A stretch of 64,000 nucleotides of DNA. It comes from Corythucha ciliata. Its lineage: Eukaryota; Arthropoda; Insecta; Hemiptera; Tingidae. How positions within the stretch are numbered: position 1 is the stretch's first letter; each line of letters starts with the position of its first letter. A program made the position numbers and the translations under genes. Shown here piece by piece: positions 33,001 through 45,298 of this stretch. The notes under the pieces were generated by a model that worked only from the letters and a program-made list of their open reading frames with translations, made no database searches and had not been told where the DNA came from. The DNA lies in the NCBI GenBank assembly GCA_038030265.1, contig CM075942.1, positions 13,722,029 through 13,786,028 of the forward strand, read 5' to 3'.

Positions 33001-35424
33001 GAGATACCCGATGATTTTCAGGGGGTAAAAAAAAAACCCTCCCTTTTGTCTCATTCCTCAAGTCTTGTTAAAGGTTTGTTAGCGTCTGCGGGGTGCAAAA
33101 TAAGTTTTGCATCATCCAGAAAAGCCCCCAGCCACCCCTTCGCCCTTTAAAGTGGGCTTCCCTTTTGGACTCCAATGTATACATTTAAGAGGTGAGATGA
33201 GAGACTCCTGGGAGGGCTTGTAAAAGCTCAGAATTACGAGCTTTTATATAGGGGAAGGGGAGGATTCCACCGCACACCACCCATCTACAACCAGCCTGTT
33301 GAGGAAATTTATAGCGATCTAATGACATCTCAACCCGAAAGCCTCCCTTTCAACAGAACTCAACATAATTTGTCTCGTAACAACCTTGCCTTTTACCCCT
33401 CCCCCTTAAAATGTACTCCTTCACACCCCATAACACATTTTACTAAACACGTCGGACAATGACCTGACATAAGACTAAAGTCTTTTTGAAAATACAATAG
33501 CCTTAAACATCGTGCAGCTCATTTTAATTTTTGTTAATTACTCCCCTCCATCACACTTCCACGCCATAATGATTTATATTCGTCTTCAAAAAAAACTTCT
33601 TTTCCCACGATATGAATTCTTGTTTTTACGGCTCGAGTAATATAAACTTTGAATGAAATGAAGGGCTCATGATCATACCGGTGAGGGGTTTTGAGGGGGG
33701 GGGGCATAGGGAGGTAGCAACAAATGCACTCACCACTCACACGCATTACACCTTCAATAGACTGTCCGCGTCACACCTGTTGAACGTATCCCAACCCAAT
33801 CTTTTCCAGTTAAAACGGATTTCACATCGATGAAGGTTTGAAAAGACAGGGGAGGGGAGGATTTTCTATGGTAATGACCCCTTTATTAAGTTAATAATTA
33901 TGATTATTTTAAAATAATTATAATTTTATTCCAACTATTGTTTGTTTAAGTATTCAACGATAATGGTTTTTAAAATGATGGGGAGGGAAGAGCAGGTTTA
34001 GGGTCGTTGAAATGCAATTCAAAGGGCGGGAGGGGGATGAAATTACTTGGACAGTCACTACGAGACTCAGAGTTACGAATTGTTTGGGAAAATTGCCTTC
34101 TGTATCATGTGGTCAGCGTCAGCATCTGCGTGTGGGATTTCATGCTTTCCACGCCAACGCCAGTGTGTTAATAAAATTATGTTCACACTTTACAGTGTAG
34201 TATATGCCACGCCTTTTATGTATTTGTATCCAGTGTCCCCCTCCCCCAAGCCATCCCTTTCAACAAATCGTCACCATCACACCCACATTTACGTGCTTTC
34301 TACAAACTGTATTTCAAGAAGGTGGGGAAGAGACAGTGGACTCTCTCACTCACCAATCACCACACAATAATTGTCCGAGAAGGAAAAAGCCCCGCCGCCA
34401 GAAAGTGGTCAAACACACACACACACCGTTTCCCAAAAAAGAAGGTTGGTTGAACGACGACGGCGGTGGCGGCGGCGGCGGCAGTGGATGGAGGAGGGTT
34501 TTTTTAAAAAAAGAGAAAAATAAAAAAGAGGGGAGGGCTTCGGCTTATAGGTTGGGGAGTGCTCTTTCTGAGTGTGGCGAGTGGTATAGAGTTGGGTGCG
34601 GAGTCGAGGAACAGGGCGGCGGGCTTTTCCTCTTTCAGCGCCAACCACCACCTCCACCACCACCATCACCACTAACCGACACTGTTCCTCCTGTGTGCTT
34701 TTGAACGTTGCTTTGTCAAAACCCAGAGAGAGTCCGCCCCACACACGCGGTTTAGACACGGAGAGCGGAGTCGAGTTGTTTTTGGCCCGTTTTCATTTTC
34801 TTTTGATGGTTTTTATTTTATTTTTTCAACCAACATCGCGTTTGAAACTCTCGGGAAGTGATTTTAGTGCGTTTACCGCGGGACACTTGGTTTGTAACGT
34901 AACAAACTCACGCGTTTTTTCGCTTTAAATACATTTTAAATTAGTCAAAAAAAGTGTTTAGTTATTTCAATTGATGCTTTGCAAATGGTTTTTGCAGTAA
35001 AACGACAAGTTTCGTGTTTTACGATACATTTAGTGTTTCTTCCTGTCAATTATGACAGACTGTTGATCTGCATGTATTTACCCGTGAGTAGTTTTTATTA
35101 TTTTCATATTCATTTCGTATGCGTATCAACAGCTCAGATCAACAACAGCCCTGCTTTATAATTATACCTTTTTCGAATATTTATAAGTTTTATATAAATT
35201 GATTCATTATTATATGAGTTGGACATTGGACTTTATTGTAGTCAGTGGACGTGTAACATTCTTCCTTATTGAAAAAGAGTCTTTCCGATAAGTTTTATTT
35301 ATTTATTTCGTTGTTTTTCGTTTTACTCTTTTCTTTAGAAAGGAATTTAACTTGAGCACAAATATATTACATATCGTGATTAGTAGGGTAGGTAGGGGAA
35401 ACCCCTCGATACCGATGTTCAAAC
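30011..35424. other. 5.4 kb non-coding DNA, poor in transposons
   Basis: CT- and C-rich tracts, TTC repeats (about 30258-30280), CTCTCT tracts (about 30725) and several poly-C/G runs. A GC-richer patch at about 34440-34920 could be a promoter or untranslated exon, and CCCGTGAGTAG at about 35083-35093 could be a splice donor. This is weak evidence. No protein-coding exon was recognised. It lies 10-15 kb upstream of the pb exon. Confidence 0.35.
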
Positions 35425-35628
35425 TTGTCAGCAAATATTGATTCAATCAAGAGCAGCGGATGCAAAAGAATTGCAATCGAAGTCAACAACTACGCGTCGG
35501 TTAATTCGCTTGTGGAGTCTTTCGCTATGAAAAAAAAAAAAAAAAAAGTTTTAAAATTTAAAATTTGCGTTACCCATCTTCTTGTTTGTCAGTGTGACGT
35601 AGTACGAGGGGTGGATAAAACATATTAA

Positions 35629-36115
35629 CTGGCGACGAAATTAAGGAAATTGCTCGTGGCCCTTTAGATGAAAATCGGGATGTCCTCTCAGTCAAACGAA
35701 TTTTCCGTCACGTTAATTGTGATGCCGGTTCTTCCGCACAATCCCGTCGAAGAAGACAAGGTTCTGCCCTCCCATTCATTCGTATAATCTGTGAAGTCAA
35801 TCCCTAGTATGAAAAAAGGCATTCAATGCATCAATAAATGCCTTCGTTACGGTCATTTTAGTGATCAGTGCAAACAATCTATTCTATGCGTGAGATGCAG
35901 TGATTCACGCGATGCTGAAGAATGTGCTAAAGACACGAGTAAATGCACTCATTGCGGTGGCCTACACTACGCTACAGACATAGCAATTCTTGCTCACATT
36001 CATTTTTGAATAGAGAAACGAAGTGATGAGCAAATTAAACATGGGCCACATCCAAAATCTATCGCTACCAGGAAATATTTTTCCGGCTTTGTCTAAAGCT
36101 CTTTCTATTCATACA
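35629..36115 (+). pseudogene. LINE ORF1 relic with CCHC zinc knuckles
   Basis: A frame from about 35629 gives TGDEIKEIARGPLDENRDVL and KRIFRHVNCDAG, then ALPFIRIICEVNP, in the style of the pre-knuckle domain of I/Jockey-type ORF1 proteins. After a frame change, 35791-36009 gives CINKCLRYGHFSDQCKQ, ILCVRCSDS and CTHCGGLHYA, three knuckle-like motifs. The downstream SFLNREKRSDEQIKHG also fits. Stops and shifts make it a relic. It would have bound element RNA. No ORF2 follows. Confidence 0.78.
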
Positions 36116-36779
36116 GCACAAAATAATTCCCTCGTCTATAACTAAAAATAATTGAAACAACGTGCCACAAAGAATTGCCTCTTCCATCATCTCTTTTCCT
36201 AGATCCACCAAACATCCCCTCACTCAAGTTTAAGCACACCGAACACGCTAATAATTTCACTCATGAAAATAATTCCTGGTGTGGCTTAATTCGTTCTAAT
36301 CCTCATAGCCCTGCACCGCGATTGATCGTGCACTGGCTCCTCCGGGGGGCCCTTGCGGCTATAGAGTCTGAGAAGAAGCCTGATATCCCCTCCCCACCCG
36401 ACCACCCGGCAAATTTTAGAAAATTCGTCTGGAAACCCCCCAAAAGTCCGCCTCTGAAAAGTATCTGATTAAGACATGAACCTCAAAAACTTACTGTTTA
36501 TCCCCGAAATTTGATATACAGGTCCAAGAGCTGGCAATTAAGCCAATAATAATTTTGGGTAGGCAGTAGTAGACAGTAGTTGCGAGGTGGACGTCCCGTG
36601 TGCCTCCGTTCAGACGGGGATGCGTCCGAAAAGCTTGTAGAAGGGAAAAATGGGATTTTGAGGTTTTATTTTCAAGTACGTAGGAACTTAAAAAGGATAC
36701 TTGGTATATTGTCGGACGCTGCGATTTTACTCTCACATAAGGCGATCCTCGGTTTCTGTACGTCCTTAGGCGGCTAAAA
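36116..36779. other. No gene seen
   Basis: Mixed composition with no recognised domain. Frames of 60-97 codons here have no family likeness. Confidence 0.4.
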
Positions 36780-38135
36780 TTGAGCAGGCGCGCTTGTGTG
36801 CTGCTCCTGGGGCTATAGCACGACGTGGCTAAAAGTTTGTGAAAATACTAATTTTCGAAGCTAAACATACGAAACAGCTCTCATTCGTTGCTAAATATGA
36901 GAAAATGCTCTAATTCACGGCGGTATTTCGATGCAACATTCGAGACCGAAATTGGGGGAGAAATCGCTGATTCATTCGCAGTATAAGAAGAGGCCCTAAT
37001 AAGGCTGAAAAAAAATGATTATGTGGTGCTTTTGTGCAAGTCCACAGCTAAAATTGAGGGGAAAAAGGAAATTCGGCTAAAAGTTGAACAAATCAACAAC
37101 AAAAATCAGTAATTTGCGGATAAAGTTTAGGAAAACGTCAATTTGCAACTTTAATAGAGAGAAAGCGCACATTTGCGAATAAAATTATCCCCTCCTTCAC
37201 AATTCCCGAACTAACAACAACCGCACTTGCAGTTTTCTTTATTCACGTCGAGTGCATTTCGGGCACAAACAGCACTCCTCAGCAATTGACTCCTTGCACT
37301 GAAAATGGCACTACCAACAATGCAACACAATGCATTCAACGTGAATAAAGAAGACTGCAAATACGGTTGTTGTTAGTTGGGGCATTGTGAAGGACAGGAG
37401 AATTTAGAGAACAACCGCTTGAAGAAGGAGGTGGATTTAATCGAATAAAATTAAGCGGAAGCGCTAATTCACTGCTTAAAATTGAAATAAAGAGCCCATT
37501 CACAGTTCCCGGAGTAGTAGTGTAGCTAAAATCAAGAAAAGACGCTATTCCATATAGCTGCGAAAGTTAAAACAACTCCTCATTCGCGGCTAAACTTGAA
37601 AAAAAAACGTAAATTAGCGGCTGATGTAGAAAAAAGTATCAAACTCGCGGATAACAATTGACAAAATGCGCTATAATTTGCGGCTAAAACGGAGGAAAAT
37701 GACTAATTCTCGGTTTCTGGAGGCAAATTCAGCTTAAATCAAGATTCATGGATGAAAAGTGATAAAAAAATTTATGTACGTAATTTCGCGGCTAAAATAG
37801 TGAAAAAGTTCAATTCGTGCATACAAATTTGGATAAGGCGCTAATTTTCGGCTCGCCAAATCGCTGTATCTGACGGTGACTTTAGACAAAATTGAGAACA
37901 AATTGTAATAAAGTGAAAACAAAATAATTGCTATTTAACTGCTAAAATTGAGAAAAACCGTATAATTCGCGGTTAAAATTGAGAAAAAATTGCTAATTGG
38001 TGGCTTCGAGGAAAAGGAAAATTTGGCAAAGTTGAGAGAAACCGCTAATTCGAGCTTAAAATTTTGAAAAACCTTGATACGTGCGACTAAAATTGAGAAT
38101 AAGTTATAATTTAACGCTATAATTACATGAAAATT
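36780..38135 (+). repeat. Family A array: about 30-bp degenerate tandem repeat, plus orientation
   Basis: The unit is close to GCTAATTCGCGGCTAAAATT followed by GAGAAAAA. It recurs throughout at about 30 bp or multiples; clear neighbours are at about 37941 and 37971. It is interrupted by the palindrome at 37194-37393. The same family is inverted at 39180-41780 and 63180-64000, and direct at 52310-53810. Confidence 0.75.
37194..37393. mobile_element. 200-bp palindromic MITE inside the family A array
   Basis: Arms of about 70-75 bp are inverted copies, starting CCTTCACAATTCCCGAACTA and ending in ATTGTGAAGG. They share ACTAACAACAACCG and TTTATTCACGT. The middle contains no ORF. It is a small non-autonomous fold-back. 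Confidence 0.75.
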
Positions 38136-38961
38136 GACTAAGGAGGGAGCTCATAGAGATTTCCGCTCCGGACCCCAATTGGTATATATAGGTCCGCCAC
38201 TTTACGCACTTGACAAACTGACAATACATAAGAATCAATCCACAAAACCAGGTACCTCGGACGATCTTTAGAATCGTTAAAGGTCAATTCCAGTCGTTCT
38301 TGGCCACAGAACTGGTAGTTTTGCGGCATTGGTTGACCATTTAGCTTGGAAAGTTGTAATTTAGTTCCTGCAATCGCCGTACAACCATTTTTTTTTTTTA
38401 TAACACAAGTAATTTTAATACCTGGGGACTAATTATCTGGCCAAAAAACCGGGATTTTTAACCGTTAAATATTAAATTAGTCCTTCGAACTGGCTACTTG
38501 GCTATGAAACTGTGGCCATTTTGCCCCCCAAATGGCCAAAATGTCCCCCTCCCTTGTACTCCCCTGTGAATACAGAAGTAAAGCCCCGCGATCAGTTTGG
38601 TTCTACTCTGAAAATCAGTCTTGGAAACCTTCGGATTTTTTCATTGCCAGTATGTGGGGACTTCAAAACTTTTCCATGGCCTGGGGGCCCAGGGTGGCCG
38701 CCCCTCTTCCACCCCCCACCCAGATCCGCCAGTTTTAGAGGCCCAAAACACCGTTTGTTTGTTTAATTCTTTGGGTCAGGATAATTTTTGTTGGGTCCCT
38801 TTCGTGGGCCCTCGGCGATCACCGACCAGCCAGCCGACCTGTGGCCCAGTCCGGGCCTGCGTGCAACCCTGAGTCCCTTGATTTCTGTTGAATCGCCATT
38901 ATTACGGCATAAGTGCCCACGTAGTGTTTTCGTGAACTCTATGCAGCAAGGCTATCGGAAT
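38136..38961. other. Non-coding spacer between inverted arrays
   Basis: Includes C-rich runs (38520-38560, 38680-38730). Small frames on both strands are not protein-like. Nothing was recognised. Confidence 0.4.
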
Positions 38962-39126
38962 AAAGCCCGGTCTAAACATTCAAACTTATCGTCAGTCTTG
39001 CTAATAATTAATTGATTCAAATCTGTTTCCACAGCTTATTTTTTGACTGAATCAGCCGAAGAATCAGATTTGAACAATTAATAGCAAGACTGACGAGCAA
39101 GTTTGAACAGGTAGACCGGGCTTACA
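38962..39126. mobile_element. 165-bp palindromic MITE
   Basis: AAGCCCGGTCTA at the left and TAGACCGGGCTT at the right frame arms of about 65 bp. The arms share TTCAAACTT, CGTCAGTCTTGCTA and TTCAAATCTG. The loop has further short complementarity (GACTGAATCAG). There is no ORF. Confidence 0.75.
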
Positions 39127-39179
39127 GCTCCGAAATCACTTTCAAAATTTTTCGGGAATGCCCCCCCCCCCTCCCATTT

Positions 39180-41780
39180 GCAGACCATCGAACCTTTTTT
39201 CCCCATTTTAGCCGCGGAAAGGCCTCTATAAACCGACAATTATAGTGATTTTTCACGATACTATCGCCCAAACATTTGCGTCGAGAAACCGCGAATTGGC
39301 GTTTTCCCCGATTCTAGCCGAAAATGACGGTAATTATCAATTTAGACGCGATGAACGATTCTTCTCTCACTAACAATAAGCCACAAGCTTACCACAATGA
39401 GAACAAAATACTGGCCCTTTTTTCCCCTTCAATGTATTAGACGTGTCAGGACTTCCACATCAACCCGCGAAACAATTTTTTTCCTGGTTTTTCACCAGGA
39501 ACATAGATGCATCGAGACTTCGAGACCACAAATTGGTGATTTTTCTTCATTTAAGCCAGGAATTTCTCCCCAGATATCGCGTATTGGCGACTTCCCACTT
39601 TAGCCCATACAGGCCGTTTTATAGGACCTACAGAAACAGAACATTCGCCCCTTTTCCCTAATCCACGATGTTGTCCCTTTTTGGCACATTGGCACACTTT
39701 TTCGCACCATTTCGGCCTCCGTCAACCGAGAATTAGCGTTTTTTTTTTCTCGATTTCGATCGGGAAGTTGCCTTGATAAACCGCGAATGGACGCATTTTT
39801 ATTTTTTACAGCGATTCGGCACTTCGGGCACAGAATTGCCTTGAGAACAACACGTTACCGCACTCTCTCAATTTCAGTCGCACTAAGACTGTAGGATGTA
39901 CACAGAAACGGGGAATTCGCTGTTATCGATAATTTTAGCCGCGATAGGACCTGTACAAAGACTGTACATTAACCTTTTTTCTCGATTTCAGGCATGCGTT
40001 TGCCTAAGAGCAATACGAGCGCTTTTTATCAATTTTAGCCCCAATTATGGCGATTTTTCTTAATTGTATTCATCAAACTTTCACCAAGAATAAAACATTA
40101 CGCCTTTCTCTCTATTTTAGCCGTGAAATGGTCGTGTCCGAAAATCGCTAATTAGCGTGTGTTCTCAGTTTTGGCCGGGAATTTCCATCGTGGACCCGTG
40201 AATTTCCACGTTTTCTTTATCTTCGTCACAAATGAGCAATTTTTCTCAATTTTTAGCCGCGAGGTTTAGAGCTTTTCCTAAATTCTAAGCCTAAGCATCG
40301 AAATTGCCTCAAAGAACAGCACATTATAGCGCGCTTCCTCAATTTTAGCCACACTAAGGACCGACAAAAACTGGACATTTAAGGTTTTTCTCAATTTCAG
40401 CCTGGTACTTGCCTTAAGAAACCGTTAATTGTCGTTTGAACCTAATTTGACCTGCGCAAATAAGCGGTGTTTATCAAAATTAGCCGCAATGATAAATTTT
40501 TCTCTTAGGTTCTCAAAGAACGCAGAACATTCATCATATTCCAATTTCAGCTGTAAAAGGCCTCCATAAACTGTGAATGTGCGCTTGGTACCTAATTTTT
40601 CTTAACTTTTTCGCTCGTTTCCCCAATTTCAGCCGCGCTAGAACCCGCAGAAACGTGGGCATTATAGCTTTTCCCCCATTTTAGTCACAAATAATCGCTA
40701 TTTTATACATTTCTGCCGCGCAAAAGACGATTTTACTAACTTTTAGCCATCAATTTGCGCCTGAAAACAAAGATCAGCAATTTTTCTCAATTTTACCCGT
40801 GCGAAAATTGCCTATATACTTATAAATAGCGAATTAGCGCTGATTCTCAATTTTGGCCTCAAATTACCAATTTTACTCGCCTTTAGCCATGAATTATTGG
40901 TTTTTCACAACTTCAGCTTTTTGGGGAGGGGGGCGCCGGCCAGGCAGGCGCCTAAGCCTCCCTTGGGCTCCTATACGCCATACCCAGAACTAACTGTTCA
41001 CTTCACCACCGTACTACGCGGGCGTTTCGGTCGGTGCGCGGTTTGTTGAACGCACATCGCCGTGAACGCCCACACGAAGCCGAGTGTGCCGTGCTCGCCG
41101 CAGCCTTATAAGTCCCAAAATGGACAATGGCTGGATTCGAACCCAGCAGGCCCGCTGGGTTGCGAAGAGAGCATTGTATCCATTACACCATCGAGGCGCG
41201 CCGACTTTAGCTTAGGACTTGATCCAAGAACAGCACATTAGCGTTTTTCCCCAATTTCACCCGTAAATTAACCTCCCCAAACCTTAATTTAACGTTTTTT
41301 CTGCACATTTAAGCCGTGTACTTGACCCAAGAAGAGCAACTTAAGGATTATTCCACATTTTTGCAGTGAAGGAGAGCATTCTCTAAATTTTTCCGCGAAT
41401 CAGTGCCTTTTTCTCAATTTTGCCCCTGCGAAAGGGCCTCCGTAAACATCAGCAAATCAGCGCTGTTTCTCAATTTTGGTCCCAAATTAAAGATCTCCAA
41501 ATTACTCGCTTTTAGCCATGAATTGATGTTTTTTTCTCAAATTTAGCTTCAGACTGGACCCAAGAACAGCACATTAGCGTTTTTCCCAATTCCAGTCGTA
41601 AGTTAGCCTCCGATAACTAGCGAAATTTCGCACTTTCAGCCTCGAATTAGCGATTTTTTTCTATAGTAAAGCCGTGGACTTGCTGAAGATGAGCAGCTTA
41701 GTGATTATTCCATAGTTTAGCCGCGAAGGAGCTTTCATTTTTAATAGAATACCCATACAGAGTCTTGGAATTCGCGCTTT
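39180..41780 (-). repeat. Family A array, minus orientation
   Basis: The complement of the family A unit (TTTTTCTCAATTTTAGCCGC, then GAATTAGC) recurs many times through 2.6 kb with strong divergence. The array is split by a SINE at 40920-41203. There is no coding capacity. Confidence 0.75.
40920..41203 (-). mobile_element. tRNA-derived SINE, complete, with 10-bp target duplication
   Basis: On the minus strand the element starts near 41203 with a tRNA-like head: A box TGGTGTAATGG and a perfect B box GGTTCGAATCC, the internal RNA polymerase III promoter. It runs 284 bp through a GC-rich body to a short AAAAA tail. ACTTCAGCTT (40910-40919) and ACTTTAGCTT (41204-41213) are the target duplication with one mismatch. 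It inserted into the family A array. A TCG triplet sits where an anticodon could be, but the source tRNA is not certain. Confidence 0.82.
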
Positions 41781-41884
41781 TTTATTAATTTCTGTGCAGG
41801 GTACTGTGCTTGTGAAAGTTTCTCGCGTCGTGGGCCTCGATAGGCATCTTCTGAGTCGAGAAAAATCGTCCAAAACTGGATCTA

Positions 41885-42010
41885 CTGGGAAATTTTTTTT
41901 TTTTAATTAATTTTTTAGTGCTGGTGGGCCCATTGCATGAGAACGTTTTGGCTGCGGGTACTGGAAGAAATCGCCCGTTTAACCACCGCGCCGCGCCGTG
42001 GTTTTGGCAG
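41885..42010 (-). mobile_element. Probable second tRNA-derived SINE fragment
   Basis: On the minus strand, GGCGCGGTGGTTAAACGGGC looks like the 5' half of a tRNA with an A box. A weak B-box-like GTTCTCATGC follows about 50 bp later, and an A/T-rich tail ends the piece. No target duplication was seen. Confidence 0.4.
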
Positions 42011-45000
42011 AAATTGATTTTAAATTGGACGAAACCGCCGACATATGTTGGGGTTTTTTTTGACACGTAGAATGCGGAAATGGCAGTGGATTTTTCGGTT
42101 GAAATGAGATTCGACCTGGTGATGTCACAGTTTTGGGCCCGGGCTGCTATCATCGCACACACCCGCTGGTACTGAGTCCCCTGCTGTGAGACACTTAAAA
42201 GTGTCAGCACTGTACGGCACCGTACGGCATGGATTATCCCCTAAATTGTACACAAATCGTGGGCTAAATGAAATATTAAACCACGGTTCTATTTTCCCCG
42301 TTATTGGATGGAACGAAAATCGTCGCAAGACAAGCAAAAAAACAGGTGGAATCGACATTTCCCAAGGTTTTTTGGTTTTAAATTATTGAAAAATTAGTAT
42401 GGAGCACTGTGGAGTCACCATTTTTGCAATGTAAAAACGGACACCCCCCCCCCTCCACGACTAATAGCTATTTTCCGCGCATCAATGAGGGAGGCCAGTA
42501 CGTTTGACTGACGGATGGCATCTTAGGGTGGTATAAGACGAAGAATAACATCTTTATTTTTTATTTATGCCTTGCATTCTCTATTTATAAGTTGTTATAA
42601 GTATAGATCGCGTTAATCTTTAGATTATTTTGAAGCAACTTCCACGAGGTTAGAAGAATGGGGAACTTGCACATTTTTCAAAAGTTGCTGTTTCTTAAAG
42701 AGGGCTCTTCCACAAGCCTATTGCTCACATTAAACTTTGAAATCAATCAAGGATGCTTTTTAAGCGAATTTTTAAAAATTTTGAGTTGGGGTTCGATTAC
42801 GTCAAAACTTATTTATTAAAATGGATGATGTGGGGAAGAGGGGTTAGACGCGTTTACTGGAGGAAAATTTTTCATGTTATTTGTAAACAAACAATATTAG
42901 AGTTCCCTCGAATGCTTCACAAGTAAGGATTTACGTCATATCCCCTCGCACCATCCATCCCCTCCTGAAGAACTTAGAACCTTTTTTAAAAATCTTAAAA
43001 CGCACCAATCGGGTTGCAACTTCCGCTGTTGTCCTTCAGTTCACGGGTCAAATCACCGGTATGCTTTTCTTCCCAATCTGAGATTCATGCAAGTTCCCCA
43101 TTGTACTGGGCAAGTGCCTTCATCGGAGTCCTATATAATCCCCACGATTTCTTCCGTCGAGCGTACAGTGTTGGCTGTAAGAAATTGCGGTTTTAGGAAC
43201 AGAACGTTCCCTTTTTGACGGTTCTGACCTTGCGAAAATCTATGAGTGTATAGTTTATAGCACTGCGGTATTGGTGGAAGGGGGTGGCAACTTTAAGGAG
43301 ATAGAGAAAAGAAGGATGAGGTCAGGTGAAAAATTAAGTATGTGGGAAAGTGGGTTAAAGATCTGCATTGCCATTTTCAGTTTTTACAGACCGTTGACCA
43401 ATAAATTGCACGTCGACCATATAAAATTGTTTACAATAACACTCCAGAAGCCCCGTGAATCCTTTGTTTGTCTATACCATTTTTGAGACTTCATTGGATC
43501 CTGTTCTTTAACCTTCAATTCAGGCGTCTTAATGACCTTGGAGCAATTAAAGCTGAGTCCTTCCACGCTCACACAAAAAAAAATACCAATTTTTCCCCTC
43601 TTTTTTTTTATTCTCCTTCTGGCATCATGGAACTGCAAGTTTCAAAGAGTGAGCGAGAGAGGGAAAAAGAGCGAGCGAGACAGCGTAAAAGGGAAGAGAG
43701 ACACAGACATATACCAAACGGGAGTGTCCCTACTCTCCCTATAATATTCCCGGAGAGGTTGTAGTGGGATAAAGGGAACGGGCGAGTTGTAAAAGAGGAA
43801 CGGAACAAACTAGGCGGGATTGGTTGGGAGACTCGGTCACGTGGTTTCCCATCTTCTCCGCCCCCAACGTTGTTCCTTTTCCTGCCCACTGGGTTCTGTG
43901 TTTTTCGGGGGAAAACCCCGGAATTTTGTATTTTTTTTTTTTTTTTTACTGAATTAAAGCTCTTTCTAGTTGTCTCTGAGAGCGTTGTCTGCCTCTGACG
44001 GTGTCTGGCAGAAAGAAAACACCAAATCAAGGTCATCAATCAATCGATTTTTGTTAATGAATCATCTTTATAGATGATTAGAAAAGGCTCCGGAAAACGA
44101 GTTCAATTATCATTTACAGTGGGGAATGGCCCTATGCAAGTATTCGGTGGAGTGGGGGGGATTGATTGAGAGAGTGCTGGATAGAACGAGGGAGCGCGTT
44201 GCTTATCCTGGAAAACTTAACAGTTGATTGAACCCATTCTGGCGATTGAGAAGTTAAGTAAATGTATAGACACTATAGACTTATAAAATCAACTGTGCAG
44301 ATTCGTGTCCTTTCACATAATTTTTTATTCATATTTTTGCACTCTGAGCGAGGAAATCTCGCTAAAACTGGACATCTATGACCGTTGTTATAGAAGTATT
44401 TTCCCTGTAATGTGACTAAGCAAATTTCATTCGATGGAATGAAGGAGGTGCCAGCGATTTTTCTTCGATTTTTTTAGCACGTAAAATACGTCTAGGTCGT
44501 GATTCAGCAAATGTTCTAAGGACGACGATAAAGTGAAAGAAATGCCTTAGAAATATTCCAACTGGAAGAAAATTATAGAAACGGTTCTTCCTTCCAGATG
44601 AGCCTCCCCCCTCCCCTAGGCTACCGTGCTTGATTTGTTTATGGTTTAACTTCTGGGGTTTCCACGCTGTCTTCATTGATATTCCTACTTTTTGAATGAC
44701 TGAGTGAGTATTACTATTCCTCGTCCTTCTTTTATTCTGGACACCTGCACCTCAATGAGCTCCTCGAAGCCTCATATTTTTTCATATGTAAATGAAGGAG
44801 TAAGTTAACAGCCATAGTTGAAATTCATCGAAGGCTACGCCTTCGACATTCGTTTTACTTCCTAAATGATCGTCCGGCGAAGGCTGAGAAAAAGCCTGAA
44901 GGGTTTTTTGACGCGTTCATTGACGTTTACATTCGGGACCACGAAAACGATGGATATAAAAACATCGTAACCAATAAGTTATGGTGAGGGGGGATGGGGG

Positions 45001-45223
45001 AGTTAAGTTGATTGTTTCATCAAGTTTCTTATTTGGGAACTCATTTGTCTTTGCTGTAATTAGCAGTGGCAATTATCTCGTCCCAACCTCCGATCACGCT
45101 TTCTCTCACACTGCGCGGCCCTGTCGTTCTTTTTTTGGATCTGTTAATTATTCAACAGGCGTTGTGACGTATAGAAATCGATTATTGAAAGTCATTAAGA
45201 GATTTTTTTTATTTATGTTTCAG
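42011..45223. other. Non-coding region upstream of the pb exon
   Basis: Transposon-poor, with GA-rich stretches at about 43645-43710 (GAGCGAGAGAGGG, GAGAGACAC) that could bind GAGA-type factors. Poly-C/T runs occur elsewhere. The end (45195-45223) is a pyrimidine-rich 3' splice site. It may be intron or promoter DNA of pb. Confidence 0.4.
45204..45223 (+). promoter_or_regulatory. Candidate 3' splice site before the pb coding exon
   Basis: A T-rich tract followed by TTTCAG, then the exon. Its position fits an upstream untranslated exon spliced to this one. Confidence 0.55.
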
Positions 45224-45244
45224 ATGCAGTCAAACTTTGAATAA
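45224..45244 (+). CDS. Possible 6-codon upstream ORF in the pb leader
   Basis: If the exon starts at 45224, its first three bases are ATG and code MQSNFE before TAA. It is in the same frame as the pb ORF, 54 bases before the pb ATG, so the TAA blocks an N-terminal extension. It could lower pb translation. It is seen in sequence only. Confidence 0.3.
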   Translation: MQSNFE

Positions 45245-45298
45245 AAGTGCCGTAAAAAAGAGAGAGAGAAAGTGGGACTTATCAGTTTGGAGGAGCTG

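Noticed and set aside
34204..34704. 166-codon ORF with Gly and Pro runs
   Set aside because: Composition follows GGC/CCA repeats; no conserved motif; opposite strand is open too.
38138..38329. 63-codon minus-strand ORF
   Set aside because: Looks somewhat protein-like but is short and I can link it to no family or splice sites.
41785..42210. 141-codon minus-strand ORF
   Set aside because: Overlaps the SINE-like piece and array edge; no domain.
43608..44039. 143-codon minus-strand ORF upstream of pb
   Set aside because: Arises from GA-rich repeats and homopolymers.
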